From contig JTDE01002057.1 in assembly GCA_014338405.1 (NCBI GenBank), positions 49,059 to 113,058 on the forward strand: a DNA stretch of 64,000 bases. The letters are read 5' to 3'. The DNA is from Paragonimus skrjabini miyazakii (taxonomy: Eukaryota; Platyhelminthes; Trematoda; Plagiorchiida; Troglotrematidae). Each line of letters opens with the position of its first letter. Position 1 is the first letter of the stretch. The position numbers were made by a program, and so were the translations under genes. This document shows, piece by piece, positions 10,901-23,179 of the stretch. Under the pieces are notes generated by a model. That model was not told where the DNA came from. It saw only the letters and a list, made by a program, of their open reading frames with translations, and did not search any database.

Positions 10901-12975
10901 TTTAGTGGGTAACTGAAGGACAATGTTCCCTCAAAGCTGCGTTCCTCGGAATTTTACAACAGAGTGCTTCGAAGCGAGACTTTGACACACAAGACAACGT
11001 GTACCATAGGGAAGGTATAAAATCTCGAAACTCACTTGCTGATTTGTTCTCCTGAAAAATCCTCGCAATCTGATCGTTGTTGGTAGAATCTAAAACAGGA
11101 TATCAAGAACTGATGATTTGTTCTTCAGTTATGGTAACAATGACATTATACGAAGTATACAGTGCCTAGGGAAATACCGTGCATGAAAACGTTGGTGTGT
11201 CTTATAATGTCAATAGGTTGTTGGAGTTTTTCTCGAACCATTATACAGACTGTGAAGTTTTTCACTTGCAGAAAACTTGTGTTTTTCCGATGAGTGCTGA
11301 CAACTCAGACATGTTTTGTGAAACGGATTTTTACTCCCTCTTTATTTCCCGTTTATCCTCAACGAAACAAAACTCAAGCCTAGGCTTTGTTTCGTAGGTG
11401 ATCAGTCCATACAGGCGCAAAACGCTAGAATAAAATATGATTGATACCAGAACTGCTGAATGTCGCGCACCATCCGTTTTTCTACCGAGCAGTTTGAACG
11501 CTTCTAGTGCCAACAAATAACCTTAGGATCCAGAAATTACTTTACTACTCAAATGTTCACCAGGTTCCTCACTGTTTTCGAGTCCAATTCGCAAAAAAGT
11601 TAATTTGTGCGTCCCATTTAATCTCCACTGGAACTCTGGTGAATGGGATAAACTTCTATTAATAGAAGTTCGTGGCTTCCGTTGCCAATGAAATGATTTG
11701 CTATACTAAGTACTGAAAACAAAAATCACACTGTAACCATAGTATACCAATTTACGAGGCTGTCACTTTTATTGCAGTGTGACAACAACTTTGTTAGAAT
11801 GTTCCACTAAAGTTCTCTCGTCAGACAAAAACAACATGATACTTTCACACATAGAGGTGCAAAAACATTGGATTGAGCCACATGATTGCCACTTAGAAAA
11901 TCGATTGCTACACTTTTTAATTAGCCAACATGAAATATACTTTTGCTTCATTGTGACTACATTATTTCAGAAAGAAGTACCGGGTATGAACTTCGTCTCT
12001 GTCAGAGCTTGTCAGTAGTGTGTCATTGTTGCGACTGGAACTTCAAACCTGTTTCAAAGTTTTTGGATGAGTCGTTCTGACTAACGCATGGTCACCTATT
12101 ATACAATGTGAGAGCACTTTTATGCCAAACGCTCGGACAAAGTCAAAACTATTTACCAGGAGACTACTCATAATAACTGATATTGACCTTGTTGAGAGGA
12201 TTACAAGCGGTATCCGATTGGAGTTAACAAGTTCCAATCCTCACTGAGCGGAGTTGGTTGAACATTTATAGCTAATGTTTCAGCTGAACTTAATGTGGCC
12301 GGTAAACTAATTTGAGGTGAAAATGACACGGCAGTAAAATGTTGACTAATTTCCTACATAAAAAATGTTCTGTAATGCTGAAAATAACTAAAGAAACTCT
12401 GGTTATTCTCTCAAAGCCATCTTGCTCAAAAGCTGGATTTCATTCCTACATTCTTCTACTTCGAAGAGTCGGCAAGCATAGTAAGTAGGTTTGGCTTTTC
12501 TAGACTTCTATGTAAAGGTGACCGACAGTGCTTAAAACAGTACTGTTGTAGGTCCAGAACGCAAGGAGTATTTATTTAGAAGAGCGACACCAGAAGTATG
12601 TTGTCAGACACTACCTCAGCCATGAACACTGATTTGCACATAACAATAACCATGGGACATCGGTTTTTGCAAATGTCAAGTTCAGACATAGAAACCACCA
12701 TTACTTGTTGGAGTTCACCTTATTGTTCCTTTTAACAATATCGAAATACTTAACGGCTGCCAGACCGTTCAATTATAGTTAAGGTAATCTCTTGTTTTCA
12801 TTACATCACATATATGTGCATAACAAAAATGTATGAGCGACTTTTGTGAACATACGAGAAATTCAGCTGAATTATCTTAAATTTTAATGTAACATGCCAG
12901 GGCCCGATCACAGATGTTAATGACCGGTAAATCTTTTCAAAATGTATTGATATTTTCCGTTAACTTTGGAAGCTG
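4986..12975. other. No recognisable gene
   Basis: About 8 kb of AT-rich sequence. Only short open frames with no family signature, no repeat that I could match elsewhere in the window, and no convincing exon. Confidence 0.5.
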
Positions 12976-12984
12976 CACTACCAG

Positions 12985-14290
12985 ACTGGCAAAACTTCTA
13001 ACAGTACTACTAGTCGATCCTCGTCCGGTGACCATCTAACAAAAGCCAGGAAACAGTTTACAGTCTCATCTATCCTAAAAAGTGAATGTAGAGATGACGC
13101 GGGAAACTATCGACTGGTAGTGTTGATTTCAGTGGGTCTCAAACGATTACCGAAATCACCGAACGACTCCCTCCGAGTCAAGATTGAAGACTGTGAATTT
13201 ATTACCAGCGTGGAACGTGGATTCCGTAGGAGATATTAGTGAGTCGCAAGTATATCGATTGCTCAGGACGTTTGGACGAAGGCTGCGATGTGGAATGTGT
13301 TCTATCAAATTTTCCGAAGTCTATGATTGGGTTGTTTACTCCATTTTTCGATGGAAACCCCACAGTTATAACTTCACTGAGCTCATTACAAACATAGCTT
13401 AAGAACTATATAGCTGAACACAGATTGAACCTCAAAATGGTCGGATGGTTGCCAGAGTTATTGCTTACAAAAGAGGTTTTCCGCGAGGATCTCTCTAAGG
13501 ATCCATGCTTTTCATTCATTTTTGCTGTTAAACTACCGAGCATCAGCACCTCACCAATGTTGCTCCGTATTGATTAAAAAAGCTGTGGTGAGGTCTAGCG
13601 TGCTCGATACATCTGGTGCACTCAGTAGACGATTTGAACCATCTGAATCAGTAGTCCATAGAAAACAAGTTGCTGTTTACCGTGACCAGATGTGACGTCA
13701 TGCACATTCGCTATCAAAATTTGGCTCACCAATAACTTTCTATCACTGTACTACTCGCACCAATATGCCAACAAGATATAGGGACGTCAGTTTTAAACAA
13801 CTTCAGTTTTTCTGCACTTTTTGCAGCCCTGGCTAAAAGTTGCAGATGACTTTGCAAAGTACCAAAGTCATTGGCGGAATGCCTTATCGTGAAGACTTTC
13901 CCATTATGTTCATCTCAACAAGCCGCCAAGACCTGAAACCGTACAAACAGCCCTATCCTAATTATCACCAAAAAAATTGGTACATACTGAAAGCATTCAG
14001 AGATAGAAAAATCCCATACTGCGAGAAGCTAGCGTACTTCTGTCAAGTGAATAAATTACAGACACTTCATGGGAGAACTTCTGCTGATCTAAAAATACTA
14101 CATATCCCGAGTCATCTATTGTCCCATCACCTCCCATCAAACAGGTACAATCTGAAGAATCGTTTGCTGAAGTTGGGCTATAAAAGAAGTAGATTATATT
14201 GAAAACAGATTTGCTTCATCGTCAGGGTCTGTTCAAATTGGAAAGCGCTGCCAAAGTGTGTTACCGCGGCTAATAGACTGGAAGGCATCA
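12985..14290 (+). pseudogene. CR1/jockey-like LINE reverse transcriptase, decayed 3' part
   Basis: Fragments in shifting frames follow the order of a LINE RT. KSECRDDAGNYRLVVLISV sits at about 13080-13140 (the NYRPVSLTS block), KRGFPRGSL then SMLFIHF at about 13470-13520 (the GVPQGSVLGPLLF block), and CTFAIK near 13700 after a thumb-like stretch. Next come the C-terminal LAYFCQVNKLQTLHGRTSAD, LPSNRYNLKNRLLKLGY and NWKALPKCVTAANRLEGI (13840-14290, the WNxLP block of CR1/jockey ends). Stops and frameshifts are frequent. The YADD box is not readable and the endonuclease is missing. The clade call is tentative. Confidence 0.6.
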
Positions 14291-14299
14291 CAGTTTTGC

Positions 14300-17200
14300 C
14301 CGATCGATACATACATATGAGATAATCAGTACTAAAATTATCCTAACCACCAATCTGGCATAAATTTACAGATCAATAAATGTACATATCTTGTATGTTT
14401 GCTGCTGACGTGTTTGCATTCCAGCAGCTTCGACTCAGTTACACTCCGTTGTAATCCGTTCAACATAATTTTTCACAGGCCATTACAGAGAAAGTAGCGG
14501 ATAAGCAACGAACCTTCCCACTACTCTAGCATCTTGCTAGCCCATGACCAGTTCACCGGGCCTCAAACCGACACATCCTCGAGGTATTTTATATTGCCCG
14601 ATATTGCTGTAGGAATCCAGTCCGCCGACACAGTATCTTCTCTGAAAGTTTAGGCGAAAGCGGAATCAGTGGGCGGACTATTACACAAGAGATTTTCTAG
14701 AACGACTCACTGCATCGGACGGTAAAAGTTCAGTTCATTTATCAAAAATAACTTTTCGCAATGCATGTTGTATACATGAGTACTTTGTCTGTGGATTTCA
14801 TGCAAATCGAAAAAATAGTTCCGTGTTTTAACAACTGAGTTTGTAGTGCACAAGGTGTAATGATATTGCGTCCCCATGGCGAGCAAATTGAAAGTCCATT
14901 CATGCATAGTGTTGATTAAATCTGTGTACATCAGGTACTGTTGGACCACATCACCTCAATACGTCTGTGGTAAAGATGATAGGGAAGCCATCATCTCCAG
15001 CAGGCTCGTTATGTTCTCGAATTTGGTTCAGAATGTCTCGGAAAGCCAATAAACTGCTTGAGTTGCTTACTAGGTTGACTGTTAAGTTTCATTCTGAAAG
15101 CCTGCCAAAAACATATAACGTGTTGTGGCTCTCTCTGTATGAGTTGGTATCAAAGTTTTGTCAGCTTTTTTTGCTGTAACCAGCACAAACCCTGTTGGGA
15201 AAGTAAAATTAAGATTGACACGATGGACCACAGCAATCTTCTCACAAGTGTCTCATGACAGGAATGTTTAAGTCAGAATAATGATTTGTAGTATTTCGAT
15301 GGTAACCTAGAGTTTGAATGTGTGACATCTGATTAATCATATATCTCGCTGGATGTCTGATATTTACCCGGAGAACCACTCAAGTATTAAGGTTAATCTT
15401 AGTTTTTAATAGTTCAAATGAACTGTCTGACATACAGTCTACAATCTCTAGGCGTTCAGCTGGTCCCAATTTGGAATGCCTTACTTGAACCTGTCTTGAT
15501 ACCACAAACTTCACTTTTTGCCGTTACATACAAGATAACCAAACTGATTTCGTCAGTGGCTTGATAAGAAAATGTATTCCAGTAGAGTGATCCTATGCTC
15601 TACTTCTCATACTTGTTCTGGTTAGCTGTTGCTTGATGCATACAGAAAGGTGTATGATGTACATCCAGCAGACTGTGGGTGGTTATCTGTTCACCTCTTG
15701 CACATTTCTTGGTATTCTTATGCTGATAGTTGCTGACCTTGTCAATACAAATTTGTTGGACCATTGCACACATTGTCTGTCATTCATACGGGAATCAGGA
15801 AGATAAATTTAGCTGTGCATAAGTGTTTTGACATCCTTTTATATTGTAACTGTACACACATATATGTATACACATATGAAAAGACAGCCTCACCATAGCG
15901 TCGGAGCAAAAGCTGAGTAGGTACGAGATAGGATAAACAACACTTTCATCTAGACCTTTTATGACAGTAACGAAATTACTTGGAAAAACGCATTCGTGGT
16001 CGTACTTATCATGTGAGCAGATTTTACTGACGCGTAGTAGTAATTAACCTATGCAGTTTCCCATTGTTTCAGAGAAGCCAAACTGTGAGCATTGGCCCAT
16101 CTAAATCTCTTTGAGAAACTTACGATTGCGCAGGTAACCACGGGTGTCCAGTACCTCGGCACATGTTCTCCCCGATGAACTAGGGCGACCTACTCAATTC
16201 TAGTTCAGCAGTGAAGCCAACTGAAGAATGTGATTGATGCAACTTTTCACGTCAATACTTCACTGAAACTCTAATTCGGTTATGTAGACAGTGGTGAAAA
16301 ATGTACTTTGCAACACTTCCTTGGTTTTCAAGTTTGCTTGACTAATTGTCTTATCAGGACAAACTAGCGGTAAATATTCAGGATAATGCAGCACTACACT
16401 TAAGTGACAATCAGCTATATTGCAGGCATCATATGAGTGCGCGTAGTCTAAAGTAATCAGTGGACAAGCATGAGTGTTATAGACTTGACTGTTTTGGAGC
16501 CCGCAGTGATATAGGTTGTGCGATTCGGATCTATTATTGAGTGGTTTGTTCGTCACATTTTGGCACCGTCAGTCAATCTCTGTGGTAGCTTTTGTTTGGT
16601 CGGGTTACTAGCCGGCTCTGTTAGCAATATCGCTATTGACGATGGATTATTTGTCGTAGAAACACATTTTTCTCAGCTTTGTACCACAGAATATGCATTT
16701 CACAAACCGTAATGCAGGATGGGCCGGCCAACTTTTGACGCGCGTTCACAGTTAGCCTCTTTGTTCAAACCTAAATTATTTCTGAAATGATACAGATTCT
16801 ATTGAAACTGCTCATTAGATTTTATTGAATAGCATAAAATGCAAGCGTTTACATTTAATCCGCATTACGCCAAATCAATAATAAATACCTCAAGAGAACG
16901 AGAAAACAATGTGGTGGAATTTTAAACTTATTTCTGTCAAACCTAATAATTACTGGTTTCTCACGATAAGGTATTTGGCAGTAGCTCTTGTACAGTTGTT
17001 TCACTGCTAGTGTGTTTGGCCGACTAGGCGATCTCGGTGCAAACTTTGACTAGCACAGTGTTCAGCAATTCCAGAGAGAGCCCAAACACTTGACAGACAG
17101 CTTGTTTTCACATTCATCTCTTTATATATCTGTCGCTTAATTTTGGTGTACCAGTCTGTTCTCCATTCAAACGAAGACGTATATTGCTATTCAAAATGAA

Positions 17201-17840
17201 TGATACTGCATATATGTGTTGTTTGTGGATACTTTTGTGTTTGGAAATCACACATGTTTTTTCAAATTATTTTTTTGTGTGTGAATCATACTACGATGTA
17301 ACACCACTAACACTTTTCATAGTCTACCGATTTCCATTAATTTTCAAATTTAATGAGATATTTTTCTGACTTTAAGTTAAATCCAGATCTCGTTACCCAC
17401 AAAACAATTTTGAAAAGACTACATTGTAATTTTACTCACGTTTTCATTAAGTGTCTAGTCGGTCTTCGTGAAATTTAGTCCCAAATGGTACAATCTATTG
17501 AAATACAGAAGAAGGTTTAAAATTACGGCAACTTACTTGATCTGGTATTTTCTTTGAAAGAGCCATTGTTGAGTTCTTTGTTTTTGATAGAATCTGAAAC
17601 ATTAACCCTTCATATTAATATCCTGTTCAGTATCATATCTCATTATGTAATGCGAAACTAATGCATGTGGATCAATAAAGAAATGTTGCAATTGTATGTG
17701 CTATATACGCACAGCCTAGAAAATGTTGAACATCGTCAGTAATATTTGCATGAAGTTGAACTCTTTAATTTACTCATTTGATAGTCTGTAGAACGAACTC
17801 GAGGACGAAATATTCAACCTGATTGTCTTAATAGAAATTA
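14300..17840. other. No recognisable gene
   Basis: AT-rich sequence with short open frames only. A Met-initiated hydrophobic stretch at 17196-17300 looks like a possible signal peptide, but no linked exon was found. Confidence 0.4.
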
Positions 17841-17845
17841 GATAG

Positions 17846-18091
17846 GTGTTCTATTTACGGCAGAAGCTACGTCGTGCGTTGTTGGGAGCCCTCATACAAC
17901 TTGGAGCCGAATCCAGTACCCCTTCTAGACGAGGACTGATAGAATGTCCGTCTGAATGCATGATCCCTAATCATCACAATGCTACTTCTGTAGTGAAATG
18001 TATTCCCGGGAGGAAGGTACGTCAATGCCTTGACTGTGTGTTGAATGTGAGCACTCCGGAGCCAATTCATTGTTCCCTGTTTAAATCCTGA
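17846..18091 (+). CDS. Unassigned Cys-rich open frame, possible exon or repeat
   Basis: An 81-codon frame in a locally GC-richer island. It is Cys-rich in its second half (IECPSEC, then KCIPGRKVRQCLDCVLN). The opposite strand is open over almost the same interval (17867-18118), so coding direction is uncertain. No family is recognised. It could be part of an unknown repeat as easily as a host exon. Confidence 0.2.
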   Translation: MFYLRQKLRRALLGALIQLGAESSTPSRRGLIECPSECMIPNHHNATSVVKCIPGRKVRQCLDCVLNVSTPEPIHCSLFKS

Positions 18092-18119
18092 CAGATGATT
18101 GTCTTTTCGTTTCATCACG

Positions 18120-21100
18120 AAACAAGTTTCATTCGGCTTTTAAACAAGGGCTTGCTTATCCACAACAAACGCGTGTTACAAACAAAATCACGTAACGTAC
18201 GTAACAAAATAAATGAGGTTTTTGGAAGGGAGTGGCATACATATTGAAGAATAAAGTTTTGATTTAAGTCATTTTCCAGTTCATTTAACGCTTGTTATAC
18301 CGATGTTTCCGTAGGAAGAATTTAAGTTATATAATCTGCGTCAAACTTACGTTGATCTTTGAAAGAAACTGAGGCTAGGGACAATAGAACGTAAAACATC
18401 TGTAAACACCATAAAAAATGTCACACGTTAGGTACATTTGTACCTCGTGTCAAATATATTTCAAGTGTTTGTTATAAAATGTGGGTTTAATTAACAAATA
18501 CCCCCAAAACCTTTAATGCATATTTTTCAGTGTGTAAACAGAATATGTAATACATGGGTATGTACTGTAGTACACCGAAACATGGACTGTTAAAGATTTA
18601 GAGTAGGAAACCGCTACCGCTGTAATAACATCATCTGTCTTATATACAATACATTTTCAAAACAAAATTTCCCGAATGAGCCAGTGGACCAAATCAAACA
18701 TCTTGATTATTCTTCAGTTTATTATACAGCATTCAAGCATGTTAGCTGCACTCGTTCAGAAACCGGCACAACAGTGCATTACTTCGATCTTAAAATTGTC
18801 AAGAAATTACTACAAGTTTTAAATTAACACTTTCCTTTTACTTATGATTCGCGTCACTAGAATTTGGCGTACAGTGACTCCTCCCTTTTCACCATTGCAA
18901 CATATGAATTTGACGTTCTACATCCACACATCACACAGAGTGACCTATGTCATGAATTAATCCATATCCTTCTTCAATGGTATGCATAAATTATCGACCG
19001 CGTAGGATATCAGCACGCGTGTTGATACGCGTGGATTCGGTTTGCCTCACAATTGTAGATTATATATGGTGGTTTCGCGATCAACCACGACTTCAACCAA
19101 ACAACTGGAAAGTCTTATTAAATACTGTAAATTTAGATGTAACTGAGGGGTGATGAATTTGTCAACCATTCGAAAACATTCCCTACATAGTAGAAATGAA
19201 GCTATTGCAGACTTTCAGCATAATGTCGCCAGGTTAAATGCATTGTTATCGTAATGTTGAAATGATTTAACTATCATTCTGAGTAATAGGTTGTTTCGTT
19301 TTCTAACTGCATTCGAAGCTCTCGGATGGATCTTTTGTATGGATGTTTGGCTCATCCATGCTGGTAATCTAACTAAAGTTTTGCTGATAAGGCTTGTTCT
19401 GTGACCTATCTTCAACTGTTCGTTTGCGTCTTAATGTATGTTAGTCTTGTACCATGGTCAGTGTTCTCAAATTCCGTATTATCATATTGGATATGTTGAA
19501 CTTTACAGAAACACTTGTCTGATTCTGTCCAGCAGAATTGTTGGCAACGCGGTATGACTATAACTGTCAGGTTTCTTTCAATACACCGAATGTTACATAA
19601 TTCAGCACTGTGTGAACTGTTTCTAAATAGTTTAACCAAACTGAGTAGCTTTCAGTTGGTTTAACTATGATCTTGGCATAGGTTGCAGACTGGCAGCTCG
19701 TGAAATGCTTTGATTAGCATGTAATTGAGCACTTAAATACTGAGTTCACTGCTTACATTGTTTCATTGTGATGGCCTCAATTTGTAATTAATACCACTAG
19801 ACAGGTGCTGTGTTCACCTGCAACAGCTTGGTGACTGCCCCGATTCGTTTGATGTAAAGTTCAACCGGCATTGCCAAATAGTAGCCTAACTACAGATGAT
19901 AATTAAAAGATTCTCATTTCGCAGCTTATTTTGCAAAAAGAATCAAATGCTTCAACTTATTCAACGCTGCTCTGTTACTTCTGTCATTTATATTTAGAAA
20001 GTTGAATCTCATTGGTTTTGCTAGGAAACTTCCCGATTACAACGCATTATATGTAAACAACTGCTCCCAAGCCGGATAAACCGAGGGTCGCTTTTGACTG
20101 CCGATGTGGTTATGGATTATCTCATGCGGATGTGACTGACCACCGACTGTGACGGAAGACATGTGTGCACATTTGAACTTGGATCAGACACATAGGCGTG
20201 CAAACATTCTGCGTCACATTTACACAATGGTACAAAAATATGGCAACATTCATTGCACGCCAATTTCAAACGACACAGCATGAATGTGAACGTAACCTGT
20301 AGAAAGTGCACCGCTAATGAATGGGTAGAAAATAAGGAAACTGCAGTGGAAACTGCCTTTCACTGTCTAGGTATTCAAAGATACACGGCAAAGTGTCCCA
20401 CTTACACGCACTTTACAAGAATCGCTAGGAATACAACAGTGGTCGACTTTGATCAATAAGTCAGACTGGGTATTAAATTAGACCTGGGTAATTAATCAGA
20501 CCAATATCACACTACTAATGGCTGCGAGCTGTAGTTGAATCCAGTTACGGATTCTCGCTAACTGTGTGCAGATGATCTTCGTCGGAACGCTCAAGTTCCC
20601 ATGACTGGTTTTAACGGAAAGGTTGGTTGAGTCTGCTGCTTGATTCAGACTCTTTTGTATCCTACGGATTTGTCACATTATAACCATTTATTATGTAGTT
20701 CGTTGCATATGACTTAGAGGCGCTATATTACAAAAAGATATAGTTTTCCAGTTTCTGATCTGTTTTTGTCAAAAACAGCACGTAACTGCTGGCAGAAATT
20801 ATATTAGATCGTCATCTTAAAAATGTTGGCACCCTAACTGAAAAGTATAGTCATAGAGAACTCACATATGTAACCGTCGGTCTTCACGCGACAACAAACA
20901 AAAATGTTGTCAGAATATGAAAAAAATAATTGTTTGTTTATGGTATTGTGTCAATTGTTTAACAAAGCGTATTGATGAATCTGATAGAATTCTACTATGT
21001 AAACCAGCTGTTCATTTAAAGTTGCTTATCATGGTTGGCAAAACGTACGTAAGTGTGTATAAGTCGCTAGGCAGATGGAACAATTTAACAGGTCACCTGT

Positions 21101-22820
21101 TAAGATTCAGTCATCAAGCTTAGAATGAACAACTTGACCCAGTCACAGAACATAAACCAGGATTATCATCGAAGCTACACGCAGGTGATCGGTTGTGTAT
21201 ATTTGGATTATCAGCTGATCACCATAGACGTATCAAACTTCATTCTTGCTCGTTGTGAGAATGAACGGATGAATAACCCAAACAGTGAGCAGAATAAAAA
21301 AATTCGTTTAGAACATCTAACAACAAAATTTTGCATGTCACATCATAAGAATGAAACATTTTCGTGTGGTTTCATCTAATCCTATACCAAATAACCACCA
21401 ATGTACAGGTTCTCGTTTTTCGTTACTTAATGAATGCCAACAATAATGCTGGCCAGATATCCGTAACAACTGTGCGTCATGTTATTTGCTTAGGAAGTTT
21501 GTTCAACGAAAAGTCATAACTATAACGCTGAAATTCAGGCGAACACTAGACAGCTAACAGATTGATTGAGAATGACCCGTACATTGAATCATTCACCTAA
21601 AACGCCACCAACCACTCACGTCATTTAAAATGCCGAAAAATCCATACATCGACAATATATCAGCGGGAGTCCACGAGCAAGAATCACTTCCATGGCTATC
21701 TGCTACAACATGATAGAAAAAAGTTAGACATCAAGAACCGTTCAATCAAATCCATCGATAACAGTTGCGCTTCATTCAAACTAGGTTACGTTCTCAACAG
21801 TTAATCAATACGTAAGTATTAGCCCACTTATGAATTTTATATCAAACAGCTTACTCAAGAAGCAAACAAAAATTATTAGAAAGCAGTTATTTGAATTATG
21901 AGTCAGTGGTCTCTACAAAAACGGACAAGTGCACGAAAACTTCAAAGCGCCCTCTACGCTGTGCGTTTGGAAGAGAGTAATATATTTTTCGGTCGTTTTA
22001 TACCTAAAACATCACAGTAACTACATATGCTTCATGCAGGAGAGTCTAATACGTTGGAACTCAAACTCTGATATGATTAGTTCAAAACAGCCGTCAATAT
22101 CACCGTCCTGCCTTACACCTATCGGATCAGGTCGATTTGCTACGGAATTTAGATTACTGTTTTATGATAGACATTTTAAGGCCTTAATCTGTGTGAGGTA
22201 TTCTCCCGTCCCTACGATATATCATGCCTAAATTGTAACGCTTACTCGCACAAGCTCTACAGTTCACTGTCACTTCAAAGCAATGAAGACCAACAAAACA
22301 TGTGATAGCACCTGAGATTTTAAGTCGAATTTCAGGTTATCCCATGTTAAGACCAGTTTACTCCAGCAAAACACTGAACGTACGCTATATGTTAGTCAAA
22401 CATCCATTGTTAGCGGTTTGGTTGATGTGTACTTCTTCCCACCGGAAAACTCATAGTCATCGATTTCATGCTGATTACTCGCCTTAGCTGTAATTTCTGT
22501 TAAAATGTATGCAACCGAAGGGTTCAAATTGCGTGTATGAAACACAAATGTCATCCCACGACAGTCTTTGCTACCGCTCTTGGTGATTATGTAAATTGGT
22601 TTCAGTTATTTTCTCCGGTTTTGTCGGTGGATTTTGAAATGTGGGTTTTATGACATATATCTATTTGTGTCATGCCGACCTCCCAATTAAGTACTGCCAT
22701 GACAGGCAGTTGAAGAATTCGCCGTATATCTTGTTTTTATGAAACTGCTGACCACAAAATCCCCTTTCCTTGTAGGATGTTTTGAAACTTTCACTTAGAG
22801 TACAGTTGCATCTTTGAATC
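18120..22820. other. No recognisable gene
   Basis: AT-rich sequence. Short frames on both strands without motifs; no repeat matched to other parts of the window. Confidence 0.4.
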
Positions 22821-22824
22821 TCTG

Positions 22825-22950
22825 CTGTATTTTGTGATATTCCGAACGCTATTCTGGGGAATATTGGAACGCCATCATATATCCTTTATTTGTTACGCGT
22901 CAAGTGAAAATTAGGTGACGTCTAGGTCACAAACAAATCGTTTCGAAAAG
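22825..22950 (+). repeat. 126-bp repeat, copy left of gap 1
   Basis: It is the same length as 23051-23176 and differs at 5 positions by eye. It ends exactly at the N run. Confidence 0.95.
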
Positions 22951-23050
22951 NNNNNNNNNNNNNNNNNNNNNNNNNNNNNNNNNNNNNNNNNNNNNNNNNN
23001 NNNNNNNNNNNNNNNNNNNNNNNNNNNNNNNNNNNNNNNNNNNNNNNNNN
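22951..23050. other. Assembly gap, 100 N
   Basis: Exactly 100 N, the usual placeholder for a gap of unknown size. Both sides are near-identical repeats. Confidence 0.99.
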
Positions 23051-23176
23051 CTGTATTTTGTGATATCCCGAACGCTATTCTGGGGGATATTGGAACGCCA
23101 TCATTTATCTTTTATCTGTTACGCGTCAAGTGAAAATTAGGTGACGTCTAGGTCACAAACAAATCGTTTCGAAAAG
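23051..23176 (+). repeat. 126-bp repeat, copy right of gap 1
   Basis: It starts directly after the N run and is in the same orientation as 22825-22950. It is either a tandem array unit or one locus (or two alleles) represented twice because contig ends overlapped. Confidence 0.95.
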
Positions 23177-23179
23177 TAC

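Noticed and set aside
22915..23133. Open frame crossing gap 1
   Set aside because: About half of it is N; the rest is the non-coding 126-bp repeat.
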